Shown: in pieces, positions 56,230 through 64,000 of the stretch | How positions within the stretch are numbered: position 1 is the first letter of the stretch | How the letters are laid out: the number at the start of each line of letters is the position of its first letter | Assembly (NCBI RefSeq): GCF_004522215.1 | Contig: NZ_SDLR01000003.1 | Span: 186,001-250,000 of the forward strand | From: Ammoniphilus sp. YIM 78166 | Lineage (GTDB): Bacteria > Bacillota > Bacilli > Aneurinibacillales > RAOX-1 | Length of the DNA stretch: 64,000 nucleotides | Direction of reading: 5' to 3' | Made by a program: the position numbers and the translations under genes | The notes under the pieces: generated by a model | Told to the model about the DNA's origin: nothing | Seen by the model: only the letters and a program-made list of their open reading frames with translations | The model's database searches: none

Positions 56230-56379
56230 ATGTTTTATTGGAGAATGGTATTAACAGATGTTCAATTGATAGAAATTTATAAGGATGCAATAAGGAAAAA
56301 ATTGGATTTTGTGTTTATTGAACTTCTTCTTCAAGAACTGAAACACCGAAATATCACAATCATCGAAGAGACTGCGTAG
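56230..56379 (+). CDS. Sda-like sporulation kinase inhibitor peptide
   Basis: A 49-residue peptide. LTDVQLIEIYKDAIRKKLDF and FIELLLQELKHRNI match the helical hairpin of Sda (LSDELLIESYYKA...DFIELIEKEIKRR), which blocks autophosphorylation of sporulation kinases such as KinA. AGAGGAGGTGAT lies 7 bases before ATG 56230. A longer frame from 56164 would add the IWKGEE leader. If functional it links a sigma-54 signal to the sporulation decision. Confidence 0.72.
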   Translation: MFYWRMVLTDVQLIEIYKDAIRKKLDFVFIELLLQELKHRNITIIEETA

Positions 56380-56423
56380 AGGAATTAAATCGTTTTGGTC
56401 AGTACTAGAAAGGGAGTGAGAAA

Positions 56424-57488
56424 ATGAGTGATAGTGTGGGTAAAAGAATGGCGATTCTTGACCGCTATCTAACACTTTGGATTTTTAGTGCCATGGCTCT
56501 TGGGGTTGGTTTGGGTTATTTATTTCCTGAACTCATTGCTGGGTTGAACGATTTTCAAGTGGGATCCACATCCATCCCTATTGCCATAGGACTTATTCTC
56601 ATGATGTTTCCACCATTAGCAAAAGTAAGATACGAAGAACTTGGTAAAGTATTTAAGGACGGAAAGATTTTGGCGATTTCGCTTTTTCAGAACTGGATTA
56701 TCGGACCTGCTCTCATGTTTACTCTCGCCATCGTTTTTCTAAGTGGTTATCCAGAATACATGGTTGGTCTTATTATGATTGGTTTAGCTCGCTGTATTGC
56801 CATGGTGATTGTATGGAATGATTTATCTAAAGGTAGTTCGGAATATGCAGCAGGTCTTGTGGCTTTTAACTCCATTTTTCAAGTACTTTTCTATTCTGTT
56901 TATGCCTACTTTTTCGTCACCCTATTGCCAATATGGTTTGGCTTGGAAGGTATGGTCATCGACATTACCATGACTGAGGTAGCTAAGAGTGTATTGGTAT
57001 ACTTAGGAATTCCGTTTATTGCGGGAATGTTTACGCGGTATGTTCTGGTCAAATCCAAAGGAAGTGATTGGTATGAAGAAGTTTTTATACCTAGAATTAG
57101 TCCACTAACCTTAATTTCATTATTATTTACAATTATTGTCATGTTCTCTTTAAAAGGAGATATGATCGTCACTCTTCCGCTTGATGCCGTTCGTATCGCG
57201 TTTCCGTTAATCATCTACTTTGTTGTTATGTTTATCGTTTCTTTTTGGATCGGCAGAAAGGCAGGAGCAAACTACCCTGTTTCGACAACATTGGCCTTTA
57301 CTGCTTCCGGCAACAACTTTGAGTTGGCGATTGCCGTAGCCATTGGAGTTTTTGGCATTCATTCCGGTGTTGCCTTTGCGGCTGTAATCGGGCCGTTGGT
57401 AGAAGTACCCATCATGATCGTTCTTGTAAGAGTAGCCTTTTGGTTCCAGAAACGCTTTTTCACTAAACCATTACTAGCAGAATCTTAA
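56424..57488 (+). CDS. acr3: Acr3-family arsenite efflux transporter
   Basis: A 354-residue, ten-helix transporter of the BART superfamily. [20 protein letters not shown] carries the Acr3 catalytic Cys in helix 4, and [18 protein letters not shown] is the second crossover motif. It exports arsenite. Unusually, no arsR, arsC or arsA is adjacent; it lies 44 bases behind the Sda-like gene, under the sigma-54 promoter. Start ATG with AAAGGGAG. Confidence 0.9.
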   Translation: MSDSVGKRMAILDRYLTLWIFSAMALGVGLGYLFPELIAGLNDFQVGSTSIPIAIGLILMMFPPLAKVRYEELGKVFKDGKILAISLFQNWIIGPALMFTLAIVFLSGYPEYMVGLIMIGLARCIAMVIVWNDLSKGSSEYAAGLVAFNSIFQVLFYSVYAYFFVTLLPIWFGLEGMVIDITMTEVAKSVLVYLGIPFIAGMFTRYVLVKSKGSDWYEEVFIPRISPLTLISLLFTIIVMFSLKGDMIVTLPLDAVRIAFPLIIYFVVMFIVSFWIGRKAGANYPVSTTLAFTASGNNFELAIAVAIGVFGIHSGVAFAAVIGPLVEVPIMIVLVRVAFWFQKRFFTKPLLAES

Positions 57489-57636
57489 TGCAAATTTTTT
57501 TGCCAAATGTGTTATATATCAATAACAGTTATCGTATTACACAGTTGGCTGTAAAACATTATACTGGTTTTTGGTTTCATAATTCTGGTGTTAACAAATT
57601 AACATAAACCACTTAATGGATAGGGAGAGATGAGTA

Positions 57637-58917
57637 ATGATGAGAGAACAACAAATTCGCGAAATCGAAGAAAGCTGGAAGTCGGATCGTTGGCAGGGAG
57701 TGAAAAGAAGCTATACGGGTACCGATGTAGTAAAGCTCCGTGGCTCTGTGGTTGTAGAACAAACCTTAGCCCGCATGGGTGCAGAACGTCTTTGGAATCT
57801 CGTAAACACCGAAGATTACATCAACGCTTTAGGGGCTCTTACAGGGAATCAGGCCATGCAACAGGTCAAAGCAGGATTGAAAGCCATCTACTTGAGTGGT
57901 TGGCAAGTAGCAGCCGATGCTAACCTTTCTGGTCACATGTACCCTGACCAAAGTTTGTATCCGGCTAATAGCGTACCACAAGTGGTGAAGCGGATTAACC
58001 AAACGCTTCAACGTGCTGACCAGATCCAACAAGCCGAAGGGAAGGGAGATACGTACTGGTTTGCTCCGATTGTGGCGGATATGGAAGCCGGTTTCGGTGG
58101 ACCTTTGAACGTATTTGAATTAACCAAAGCGATGATTGAAGCGGGAGCAGGTGGGGTTCACCTTGAAGATCAATTGTCGTCAGAAAAGAAGTGTGGGCAT
58201 TTAGGAGGGAAAGTATTACTTCCAACTCAAACAGCAGTTCGCAATTTAATTGCCGCTCGATTGGCTGCTGATGTCATGGGGGTACCTACTGTCATTATCG
58301 CCCGTACTGATGCGAATGCGGCTAACCTTATTACTAGTGATGCGGATCCGTATGATCTTCCATTTTTAACAAGTGAAAGAACATCGGAAGGATTCTATTA
58401 CACGAAGCCAGGATTAGATCAAGCGATTTCACGTGGATTAGCGTATGCTCCTTACTGTGATATGATCTGGTGTGAAACATCAGAACCTAATATTGATGAA
58501 GCTCGCCGTTTTGCAGATGCGATCCATGCCAAGTTTCCGGGTAAACTTTTAGCTTACAACTGCTCACCATCCTTCAACTGGAAGAAGAAGTTGGATGATG
58601 AATCCATTGCTAACTTCCAAAAGGAATTAGGGAAAATGGGATACAAGTTCCAATTCGTTACCTTGGCCGGTTTCCATTCCTTGAATTACAGCATGTTTGA
58701 ATTAGCGCGTGGATACAAAGATCGTGGCATGGCGGCTTACTCTGAACTCCAACAAGCTGAATTTGCGGCAGAAGTAAATGGCTATACGGCAACTCGTCAT
58801 CAGCGCGAAGTAGGTACCGGCTATTTCGACGAAGTATCTCTTGCGATTACAGGTGGAAAGTCTTCTACAACGGCATTAGCTGGATCTACGGAAGAAGAGC
58901 AATTCCAACATAACTAA
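57637..58917 (+). CDS. aceA: Isocitrate lyase
   Basis: A 426-residue TIM-barrel enzyme that splits isocitrate into glyoxylate and succinate. The KKCGH catalytic motif is at 184-188, with substrate-binding [12 protein letters not shown] near 309. The length is normal for the short bacterial form. Two tandem start codons follow GGGAGAGATGAG. No malate synthase is adjacent. It could be read through from the acr3 unit, as no terminator was identified in the 148-base gap, or have its own promoter there. Confidence 0.95.
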   Translation: MMREQQIREIEESWKSDRWQGVKRSYTGTDVVKLRGSVVVEQTLARMGAERLWNLVNTEDYINALGALTGNQAMQQVKAGLKAIYLSGWQVAADANLSGHMYPDQSLYPANSVPQVVKRINQTLQRADQIQQAEGKGDTYWFAPIVADMEAGFGGPLNVFELTKAMIEAGAGGVHLEDQLSSEKKCGHLGGKVLLPTQTAVRNLIAARLAADVMGVPTVIIARTDANAANLITSDADPYDLPFLTSERTSEGFYYTKPGLDQAISRGLAYAPYCDMIWCETSEPNIDEARRFADAIHAKFPGKLLAYNCSPSFNWKKKLDDESIANFQKELGKMGYKFQFVTLAGFHSLNYSMFELARGYKDRGMAAYSELQQAEFAAEVNGYTATRHQREVGTGYFDEVSLAITGGKSSTTALAGSTEEEQFQHN

Positions 58918-58989
58918 ATAAATTATAGATTATGAGACTAGAGAGTAGGGAACGGTTCTCTACTCTCCTAATAAAAGGAGGGAATCATA

Positions 58990-59121
58990 ATGATAATGAA
59001 CCTAGATTTCTATAAGAGGATACCGCAAAAAGAGTGTAGAGAATGCGGTGAGCATTTTGAAGAGCAAGCAGAATCTTATATCTATGAGTGTGAGCGTTGC
59101 TTCGGACTGAAGGAAGAGTAA
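58990..59121 (+). CDS. YhfH-like small zinc-finger protein
   Basis: A 43-residue protein with CRECG and CERCF pairs: FYKRIPQKECRECGEHFEEQ, then a tyrosine-rich link. This is the layout of the YhfH family of Bacillus small proteins. GGAGG is 6-8 bases before the ATG. Function is unknown. Confidence 0.75.
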   Translation: MIMNLDFYKRIPQKECRECGEHFEEQAESYIYECERCFGLKEE

Positions 59122-59192
59122 AGAGTTGCATGATTGGATTGAGTAGGCGAGGGTAACTCCCCAACGGGGATCAATATAAATAAGAACACAAA

Positions 59193-59226
59193 AAAAGCTG
59201 TTATCAATTAAAAGATAACAGCTTTT
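59193..59226. terminator. Bidirectional terminator
   Basis: AAAAGCTGTTATC, loop AATTAAAA, GATAACAGCTTTT. Perfect stem with A and T runs on both sides, between convergent genes. Confidence 0.88.
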
Positions 59227-59289
59227 AGTATTATGATGGTGGAGCTCTCTCCGAGGACGAATACGAAGGCAGTGGAATGAATACATATC

Positions 59290-59616
59290 CTACTCTTTGA
59301 CTTGAAGAATGTAACAGGCGCCATCATCTGCAAAATATAGATATTCCCCGTGGTACACATTAAAAAATACGTTTTCTTTGTCATATACTAACTTATTTAA
59401 TATATCAAAATTTTCTATTAATTCAACTGCTGGATTTATAAGGATATCTTCACTTCTATCTGTTGCAACAAATCCTTTCGGATTGCATTTCCTTTCCGGT
59501 TTCAATTCTACATACCATTTTCCATTAAGAAGTATTGTATGTGCTGTTAAACTACGCTTTCTGCTTTGTACAGTCCAAGTATTACTACAATTACATCGAT
59601 GAATTTTACTCTTCAT
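59290..59616 (-). CDS. Hypothetical protein, 108 residues
   Basis: A soluble protein beginning MKSKIHRCNCSNTWTVQS; CNC near the N-terminus could bind metal. No family recognised. GGAAGG precedes the start on the minus strand. The neighbourhood is very AT-rich. Confidence 0.55.
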   Translation of the reverse strand: MKSKIHRCNCSNTWTVQSRKRSLTAHTILLNGKWYVELKPERKCNPKGFVATDRSEDILINPAVELIENFDILNKLVYDKENVFFNVYHGEYLYFADDGACYILQVKE

Positions 59617-59769
59617 AACCCCAACCTTCCTTCACTTTCTTTTATCCGTTATGTACTAGATGAATTAACAATTGGTTACCGTAAATTGGATGATTCCATT
59701 ATAATATATTATTATAAATATTATAACTATTTATTATTTATGGAAAATTTCGTTACATCACTAGACTAT

Positions 59770-59863
59770 TGTAGATATTTTTTACAGTGTTAAATTTTTC
59801 TACAATTGATTTGCGTGAAATTTATACAATTATTCTGAATAAATCCGTTTTACTTTTCCTGCA
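59770..59863 (+). promoter_or_regulatory. Fourth, decayed activator-site pair and possible dead sigma-54 promoter
   Basis: TGTAGATATTTTTTACA (59770-59786) and TGTTAAATTTTTCTACA (59788-59804) resemble the 17-bp sites of copies 1-3 but are only one base apart. At 59847-59863, GTTTTACTTTTCCTGCA keeps the -12 TGCA but lacks the -24 GG. It would be a fossil promoter of the ccdA/sulfur-carrier cluster. 59864-59939 is AT-rich with an ATAATTATATATTAT palindrome. Confidence 0.45.
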
Positions 59864-59939
59864 AATAAATATAAAATATTCTTATAAACCTAATAATTAT
59901 ATATTATTAGGTTTATAATTTATAAATTACCAATTTTGA

Positions 59940-60086
59940 GAGTGGAGTGAGCGTATTGAGCAAGCAGGGGGAGCCCTGATCATCGGGGTGGCAGTCTTGA
60001 TGATCACCGGCAAGTTGAGTTGGTTGCAAGGCTTAGCCACATGGAAAGGCGGAAAACTAGTAAAAAACTTTTTAGGGATAGAATAG
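59940..60086 (+). pseudogene. C-terminal remnant of a CcdA/DsbD-like membrane protein
   Basis: 48 codons without a start: ERIEQAGGALIIGVAVLMIT then GKLSWLQGLATW. The GG-LII-GV-L pattern followed by a short tail is how CcdA-type thiol transporters end. The remainder of the gene is deleted. Such proteins often accompany TusA/DsrE genes, which follow here. Confidence 0.6.
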
Positions 60087-60182
60087 CCCAGTTACCATGG
60101 AGATGTTTTTTGTCCTTTTTATAAGAAAATCATATCACGTTTATAATTTGTTTAAACTCCTAAGCAAATGAAGGGGGAAAGT

Positions 60183-60431
60183 ATGGAAGAATCACCCTAT
60201 CATGTGGACATCGTTTATGACGCTGGTCCTACAGGCTGCGGCGAGTTAATCATGAATTTATTTCTGACCATGAAGAAGATGTCTCCACAGCAGATTATTG
60301 AAGTAGTTTCTTACGATCCTGGAGCCAGGGAGGATATTCCTGCCTGGTGCCGCCTGCAGGGACAAACTTTGCTCGTGCGCATCGATCGAGGGAATATCAA
60401 TCATTATTATATTCAAAAAAATAAGAGTTAA
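60183..60431 (+). CDS. TusA-like sulfur carrier, CG variant
   Basis: An 82-residue TusA-fold protein. The sulfur-carrying Cys is in GPTGCGELIMNLFLTMKKM, where classical TusA has CPxP; here the Pro is Gly. The second conserved part IPAWCRLQGQTLL aligns with DIPGFC-xxGHEL. It should receive and pass persulfide sulfur. ATG 60183 with AAGGGGG directly upstream is preferred over 60168. It forms an operon with DsrE and the TusA-OsmC fusion. Confidence 0.8.
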   Translation: MEESPYHVDIVYDAGPTGCGELIMNLFLTMKKMSPQQIIEVVSYDPGAREDIPAWCRLQGQTLLVRIDRGNINHYYIQKNKS

Positions 60432-60444
60432 TGGAGGAAATAAG

Positions 60445-60804
60445 ATGGCAAAATTAGCGGTTAGCATTACAAGTGGAAAAAATAATACGGATAAAGCAAC
60501 GGTAGGATTTGTGGTCGCCAATGCAGCAGTGGCATCCGGCCAGGAGACGGTAATTTTTTTAAATGTAGAAGGAGCTTATTTAGCATCTGAAGGGTATGCC
60601 AACGATATACATGAAGAGGGATTTGCTCCCCTACAGCAATTGATCAGCCAATTCATCGAAGCGGGCGGTACGATTTGGGTATGCAGCCCATGCTATAAAA
60701 AGCGCGGGCTGGAAGAGAATCAATTAATTAATGGGGCGACTATTGTAGGAGGAGCTAAATTGGTAGAGTTCCTTTCACAGGGTGCCGCTTGTATCACTTA
60801 CTAG
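60445..60804 (+). CDS. DsrE/DsrF family sulfur-transfer protein
   Basis: A 119-residue alpha/beta protein. AVSITSGKNNTDKATVGFVV is the first strand and helix; the active-site Cys lies in IWVCSPCYKKRGL (two cysteines, about residues 78 and 81). DsrE-like proteins pass sulfur to or from TusA. GGAGG precedes the ATG by 7 bases. It is 13 bases from each neighbour. Confidence 0.88.
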   Translation: MAKLAVSITSGKNNTDKATVGFVVANAAVASGQETVIFLNVEGAYLASEGYANDIHEEGFAPLQQLISQFIEAGGTIWVCSPCYKKRGLEENQLINGATIVGGAKLVEFLSQGAACITY

Positions 60805-60816
60805 GAGGCCGGAAAG

Positions 60817-61536
60817 ATGGAGGAATTTCCTCACCCTCAAGCGACTTGTGATGGAGGGGACCTGGACTGCGGTTCAGGACTCCTTCTTATTATCAAAAAA
60901 AGCATGGATCCCCTGCAGCCTGGCGAAGTATTGGAGGTCCGAAGCCGGGAAGGATCTGTAGCGGGAGATTTGCCTGCTTGGTGCCGGAGGGTTAAGCATG
61001 AGTTTATCGGATCCCGTCCCAACTCTCTGGATACCAGCTATTTTATCCGAAAAGGCGGTTCGGAGAATCATCTGAAGCAAGACTTAGAAGCTGCAAGAGG
61101 GTATCAATGGAGTGTCCGCATAAGGGCAAACAAGGATTCCGCTAAGGTACATAGCCGCAATCATACGTTTATGATCGGTCAGCCGGCCGATTTTGGTTCC
61201 CAAGTGGAGGCGCCGAGTTCTGTGGATTACTTGCTGGGAGCGCTGGGTGGCTGTTTGACGGTTGGATTTAGCCAACATGCTTCCCGTAAAGGAATGGTCA
61301 TCGATGCTTTAGAACTAAGTGTAAAAGGAAAACTAGGTAACGTCCTTTACCATTTGCAGCTTGAGGATGAAGGAAGTGCGAAGTTTTCCGAAATTAACGG
61401 AACGCTATATGTTAGCTCACCGGAGGAAGAGGAGAGTTTGCAGAAAATTTGGCAGTTGACACTAGAAAGATCGCCCATCTATCAGACCCTGGCAGGTCAA
61501 GTGAAGATGGATTTCAGATTTGAGATCATTCTATAG
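60817..61536 (+). CDS. TusA-OsmC fusion protein
   Basis: A 239-residue protein. The N-terminal TusA-like domain (about 1-80) has DLDCGSGLLLIIKKSMDPL with the CG variant and DLPAWCRRVKHEF. The C-terminal OsmC/Ohr-type domain (about 95-239) has SSVDYLLGALGGCLTVGF with a Cys at the usual first peroxidatic position. OsmC domains reduce hydroperoxides or handle sulfane species. The fusion implies persulfide transfer within one chain. AGGAGG lies 8-10 bases before the ATG. Confidence 0.85.
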   Translation: MEEFPHPQATCDGGDLDCGSGLLLIIKKSMDPLQPGEVLEVRSREGSVAGDLPAWCRRVKHEFIGSRPNSLDTSYFIRKGGSENHLKQDLEAARGYQWSVRIRANKDSAKVHSRNHTFMIGQPADFGSQVEAPSSVDYLLGALGGCLTVGFSQHASRKGMVIDALELSVKGKLGNVLYHLQLEDEGSAKFSEINGTLYVSSPEEEESLQKIWQLTLERSPIYQTLAGQVKMDFRFEIIL

Positions 61537-61559
61537 ATTTGCCGAGAGGAGTTGTATTA

Positions 61560-62719
61560 ATGAAATACCCATTGTTTCCAACGACTGTAGTAGGGAGCTG
61601 GCCAAGAACCCGGGAAATCCTTGCTGGATTACGGGATAAAAGGGCTGGGAGAATGTGCGACTCTGATTTTCAAGCGATTGCAGACCAAGCGGTTCTGAAA
61701 TGTTTGAGGGCACAAGAAGAGGCGGGCATTGACATTGTCTCCGACGGAGAGCAACGCCGGGACAACTTTATTTCCTTCGTGTCTGAAAAGTTGGAAAACG
61801 TCAGGATGTTAACCGTTGCAGAATTGCTAGACTATGTCGAGGATAAAGCAAGCTTCGAAGAAATACTGGGGACACTAACGTTCCAGCCTATTCTCTGTCT
61901 AATCCAGCCGCGGTAGGAAAAATCGAGAGGCGTAAATCTATTGCACTGGATGAATACCAATTCCTTCGCCAACATACGGACAAAGCGATAAAAGTGGCCC
62001 TTCCCGGTCCTTATTTGCTTACCCGGTCGATGTGGGTAGAAGGTTTATCAGGATTGGCTTACCCCACTAAAGAGTCGCTAGCTGAAGACGTAGTTCGAGT
62101 CTTAAGAGAAGAGTTGGAAGATTTAATCAAGGCAGGAGTCTCCTTTATCCAATTCGATGAACCCGTCCTGACGGAGCTCGTATTTACCCAAAAAAATGCG
62201 AACCGAACTTTCATGTGCGGAGCGTTGACAGCCAAAGCAGATGCTGAAGAAGAACTGAAATTTGCAACTGGGCTAGTTAACCAAGTGATGGAAGGTATGA
62301 GGTAAAGAGGCACTCGCATGGGGGTTCATATTTGTCGAGGAAACTGGAGTACACAGGAAAATGTGCTTCTTAGCGGCCCCTATACTCCGTTGATGCCTTA
62401 TTTGTCCCAAATGGATGTGGACCAGCTCATATTGGAATTTGCTACGCCAAGAGCTGGGGAATTGGATGCTGTAACCAGTTTAGAAGGGAAGGAGTTAGGA
62501 TTGGGGGCAGTCAATCCGCGGACAGAAGATATCGAAACGGTGGAGCAAGTCGTGGAAAAAGGAAAGGAAGCTGCCCGCCTTTTATCGCCGGAAAAAATCT
62601 TTCTAAATCCTGATTGCGGTTTTGGTACTTTTGCCCAGAGGCCGATGAACACGCCAGAGAGGGCAATGGAAAAATTAAGAACACTGGTTCAAGCGGCTCA
62701 GATCTTAAGACAACAGTAG
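61560..62719 (+). pseudogene. MetE C-terminal-like methyltransferase, broken
   Basis: A stand-alone cobalamin-independent methionine synthase-type protein of about 386 codons. Frame one: FPTTVVGSWPRT to EEILGTL. One G missing from GGGG at 61868-61871 shifts the frame; the continuation VPAYSLSNPAAVGKIERRKS, SFIQFDEPVLTE runs to a TAA at 62303. The same frame resumes as MGVHICRGNWSTQ, then LNPDCGFGTFA, the zinc-ligand His/Cys/Cys region. So there is one frameshift and one nonsense codon. It is probably inactive, though errors are possible. Confidence 0.85.
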
Positions 62720-62768
62720 GAGGGCGGAGGAAGAGACTCTATCAGTCGATACTCTACTCTAACGTTTC

Positions 62769-62799
62769 AAGCCCAGTCCACTTAAAGGGAACTGGGCTT
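62769..62799. terminator. Hairpin between convergent genes
   Basis: AAGCCCAGT (62769-62777) pairs with ACTGGGCTT (62791-62799). It can serve both the metE-like remnant and the cysJ-like gene, but T runs are short. Confidence 0.65.
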
Positions 62800-62821
62800 A
62801 TTGGTGTTATACTTCTTTCGT

Positions 62822-63985
62822 TTAATACACATCACGTTGGTAACGCCCTTGCTCCTTCATATCCTCTAGATAGGCTTCGGCTGCTTCGCGGGTGGTGTCA
62901 CCTTCTTTTTCAATCACGTCAATAAGCGTGTTGTGGACGTCTTTCGCCATATATTGCTTATCTCCGCAAACGTAGAAGTAGGCTCCATTTTCTAGCCATT
63001 CGAACAATTCTTTACTGTTTTCAAGCATTTTATGCTGTACGTATACTTTCTGGACTGTATCCCGAGAGAAAGCCGTCTCTAATCTTGTCAGAACTCCATC
63101 TTGTTGAACCTTCTCTAACTCGTCTTGATAAAGGAAATCAGATGCCGAATACTGGTCTCCAAAAAATAACCATGATCTGCCTGTTGCCTTATCCACCGCA
63201 CGTTGCTGGATAAAGGAACGGAACGGTGCAATGCCTGTTCCTGGCCCAACCATAATGATATCTTTTTCCCCCGAGTCCGGGAGATGAAAGTGTTTATTTT
63301 CTTGAATAAACACGGGAAGCGTATCTCCTTCTTGAACACGTTCAGCACATAAAACCGAACAAACTCCTCTTCTTAAGCGTCCGTGAGCGGTATAACGCAC
63401 AGCACCGATGGTGAGATGCACTTCCTCAGGACTCGCGGCTATGCTGCTTGCGATGGAGTAGAGACGTGGTGTCATTTTTCTTAATAGAGACACGATGTCT
63501 TGGGCAGAAGCATTCCATGGGCCGAAATCACGTAACATATCAAGCAAATCACGTCCGTTAGTATATTCTTTCAACTGATTTACATTTTCAACGGACACTA
63601 GATTTCGCAGCTCATCGTTTTCTGTTAATTCGACAGCCTGCTGTAAAATTTTTTTCGACAATAACGTAATTTCAAAGTGCGTTGTTAGCGCTTCCTTTAA
63701 CGGGAGCGTTTCACCTTGCTTATTAATTTCTACTAACGTTTCTTCATCCCACTTCATTTCCTTAAGTAGAGAATCCACTAATTCCGGATCATTTGAAGGG
63801 ATAATACCAAGGGCATCGCCTGGGATATAGGAAAGACCGGACCCCTTTAGTGAAAGTTCGATGTGCCTCGTTTCTTTACTAGAACTAGCTCCATTTAAAT
63901 TTACATTTTTAAGAACGATCGCCTGAAATGGATTTTGCCTTGAATAGGTTGTTGGCACCGTTTTAACTGCAGTATGTTGCATCAT
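62822..63985 (-). CDS. cysJ: CysJ-like sulfite reductase flavoprotein, FAD/NADPH part only
   Basis: 387 residues covering the FAD-binding domain (RLYSIASS, RRGVCSVLC) and the NADPH domain (GPGTGIAPFRSFIQ, FFGDQ, CGDKQYMAKDV and the C-terminal RYQRDVY). It starts in what is normally the linker after the flavodoxin domain (VPTTYSRQNPF). A TGA is in frame two codons before the start ATG, so the about 200-residue FMN domain is either a separate or frameshift-split gene beyond the window end, or lost. GGGGTGA serves as ribosome site. The partner CysI is not in view. Confidence 0.88.
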   Translation of the reverse strand: MMQHTAVKTVPTTYSRQNPFQAIVLKNVNLNGASSSKETRHIELSLKGSGLSYIPGDALGIIPSNDPELVDSLLKEMKWDEETLVEINKQGETLPLKEALTTHFEITLLSKKILQQAVELTENDELRNLVSVENVNQLKEYTNGRDLLDMLRDFGPWNASAQDIVSLLRKMTPRLYSIASSIAASPEEVHLTIGAVRYTAHGRLRRGVCSVLCAERVQEGDTLPVFIQENKHFHLPDSGEKDIIMVGPGTGIAPFRSFIQQRAVDKATGRSWLFFGDQYSASDFLYQDELEKVQQDGVLTRLETAFSRDTVQKVYVQHKMLENSKELFEWLENGAYFYVCGDKQYMAKDVHNTLIDVIEKEGDTTREAAEAYLEDMKEQGRYQRDVY

Positions 63986-64000
63986 TTTTCACCCCATCAA

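Overview
This window looks like chromosome from an endospore-forming member of the Bacillales. It carries two GerA-type germinant receptor operons, CotF-like coat proteins, a PAS sensor kinase of the KinA/KinE type, an Sda-like peptide, nasC and mnmA of Bacillus type, lipoproteins with Bacillus-like lipoboxes, and AGGAGG-type ribosome binding sites. I cannot name the species. No rRNA, tRNA or CRISPR array was seen.

Layout. 0-16.6 kb: a catabolic island with three TRAP substrate-binding proteins but one DctQM permease, a BenE-type permease, two iron-dependent alcohol dehydrogenases, two aldehyde dehydrogenases, a GlcD/GlcF-type 2-hydroxyacid oxidase and two FadR-type GntR regulators. Three promoters share one architecture and one operator, TGGTnnnACCA. 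The scheme suggested is import of a hydroxylated acid, oxidation of its alcohol to aldehyde and then acid, and re-oxidation of a 2-hydroxyacid by GlcDF. 16.6-18.2 kb: a gene graveyard with CapA and hydantoinase remnants. 18.2-23.5 kb: a germinant receptor operon in the order A-B-C-D-B. 23.5-34.1 kb: decayed genes (nagB/HPr, IS110, truncated adhB, a dead mnmA copy), a second AT-rich receptor operon (A-C-B) on the minus strand between the dead and intact mnmA copies, then two wrecked SDR genes. 34.2-46 kb: ordinary housekeeping and metabolic genes mixed with truncations: a frameshifted Fpg-type glycosylase, a PAS histidine kinase, an acyl-CoA dehydrogenase, a TetR regulator with a divergent AcuI-type reductase, a truncated hydrolase, the 5-prime stub of a group II intron placed directly behind a terminator, a haloperoxidase-like lipoprotein, and nasC.

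46-60 kb is the most unusual part. Three good sigma-54 (-24/-12) promoters, each preceded by a pair of 17-bp palindromes related to TGTAGAAnnnTTCTACA, drive (a) an unrecognised 80-residue protein followed by citrate synthase, (b) a close paralogue of that protein, and (c) an Sda-like peptide that appears to have captured the promoter and leader of a third paralogue, followed by an Acr3 transporter and isocitrate lyase. A fourth, decayed copy of the enhancer pair precedes a broken ccdA and a TusA/DsrE/TusA-OsmC sulfur-carrier cluster. Interleaved (48-55 kb) is a series of small single-gene units separated by hairpins and by a recurring motif like GGGATTCGATAGCGGGG, which resembles a cassette array.

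60-64 kb: the sulfur-relay genes, a broken MetE-like methyltransferase and a CysJ-like reductase without its flavodoxin domain. Five genes carry apparent one-base frameshifts, three of them clearly in homopolymer runs. Either this region is decaying, or part of the damage is sequencing error.
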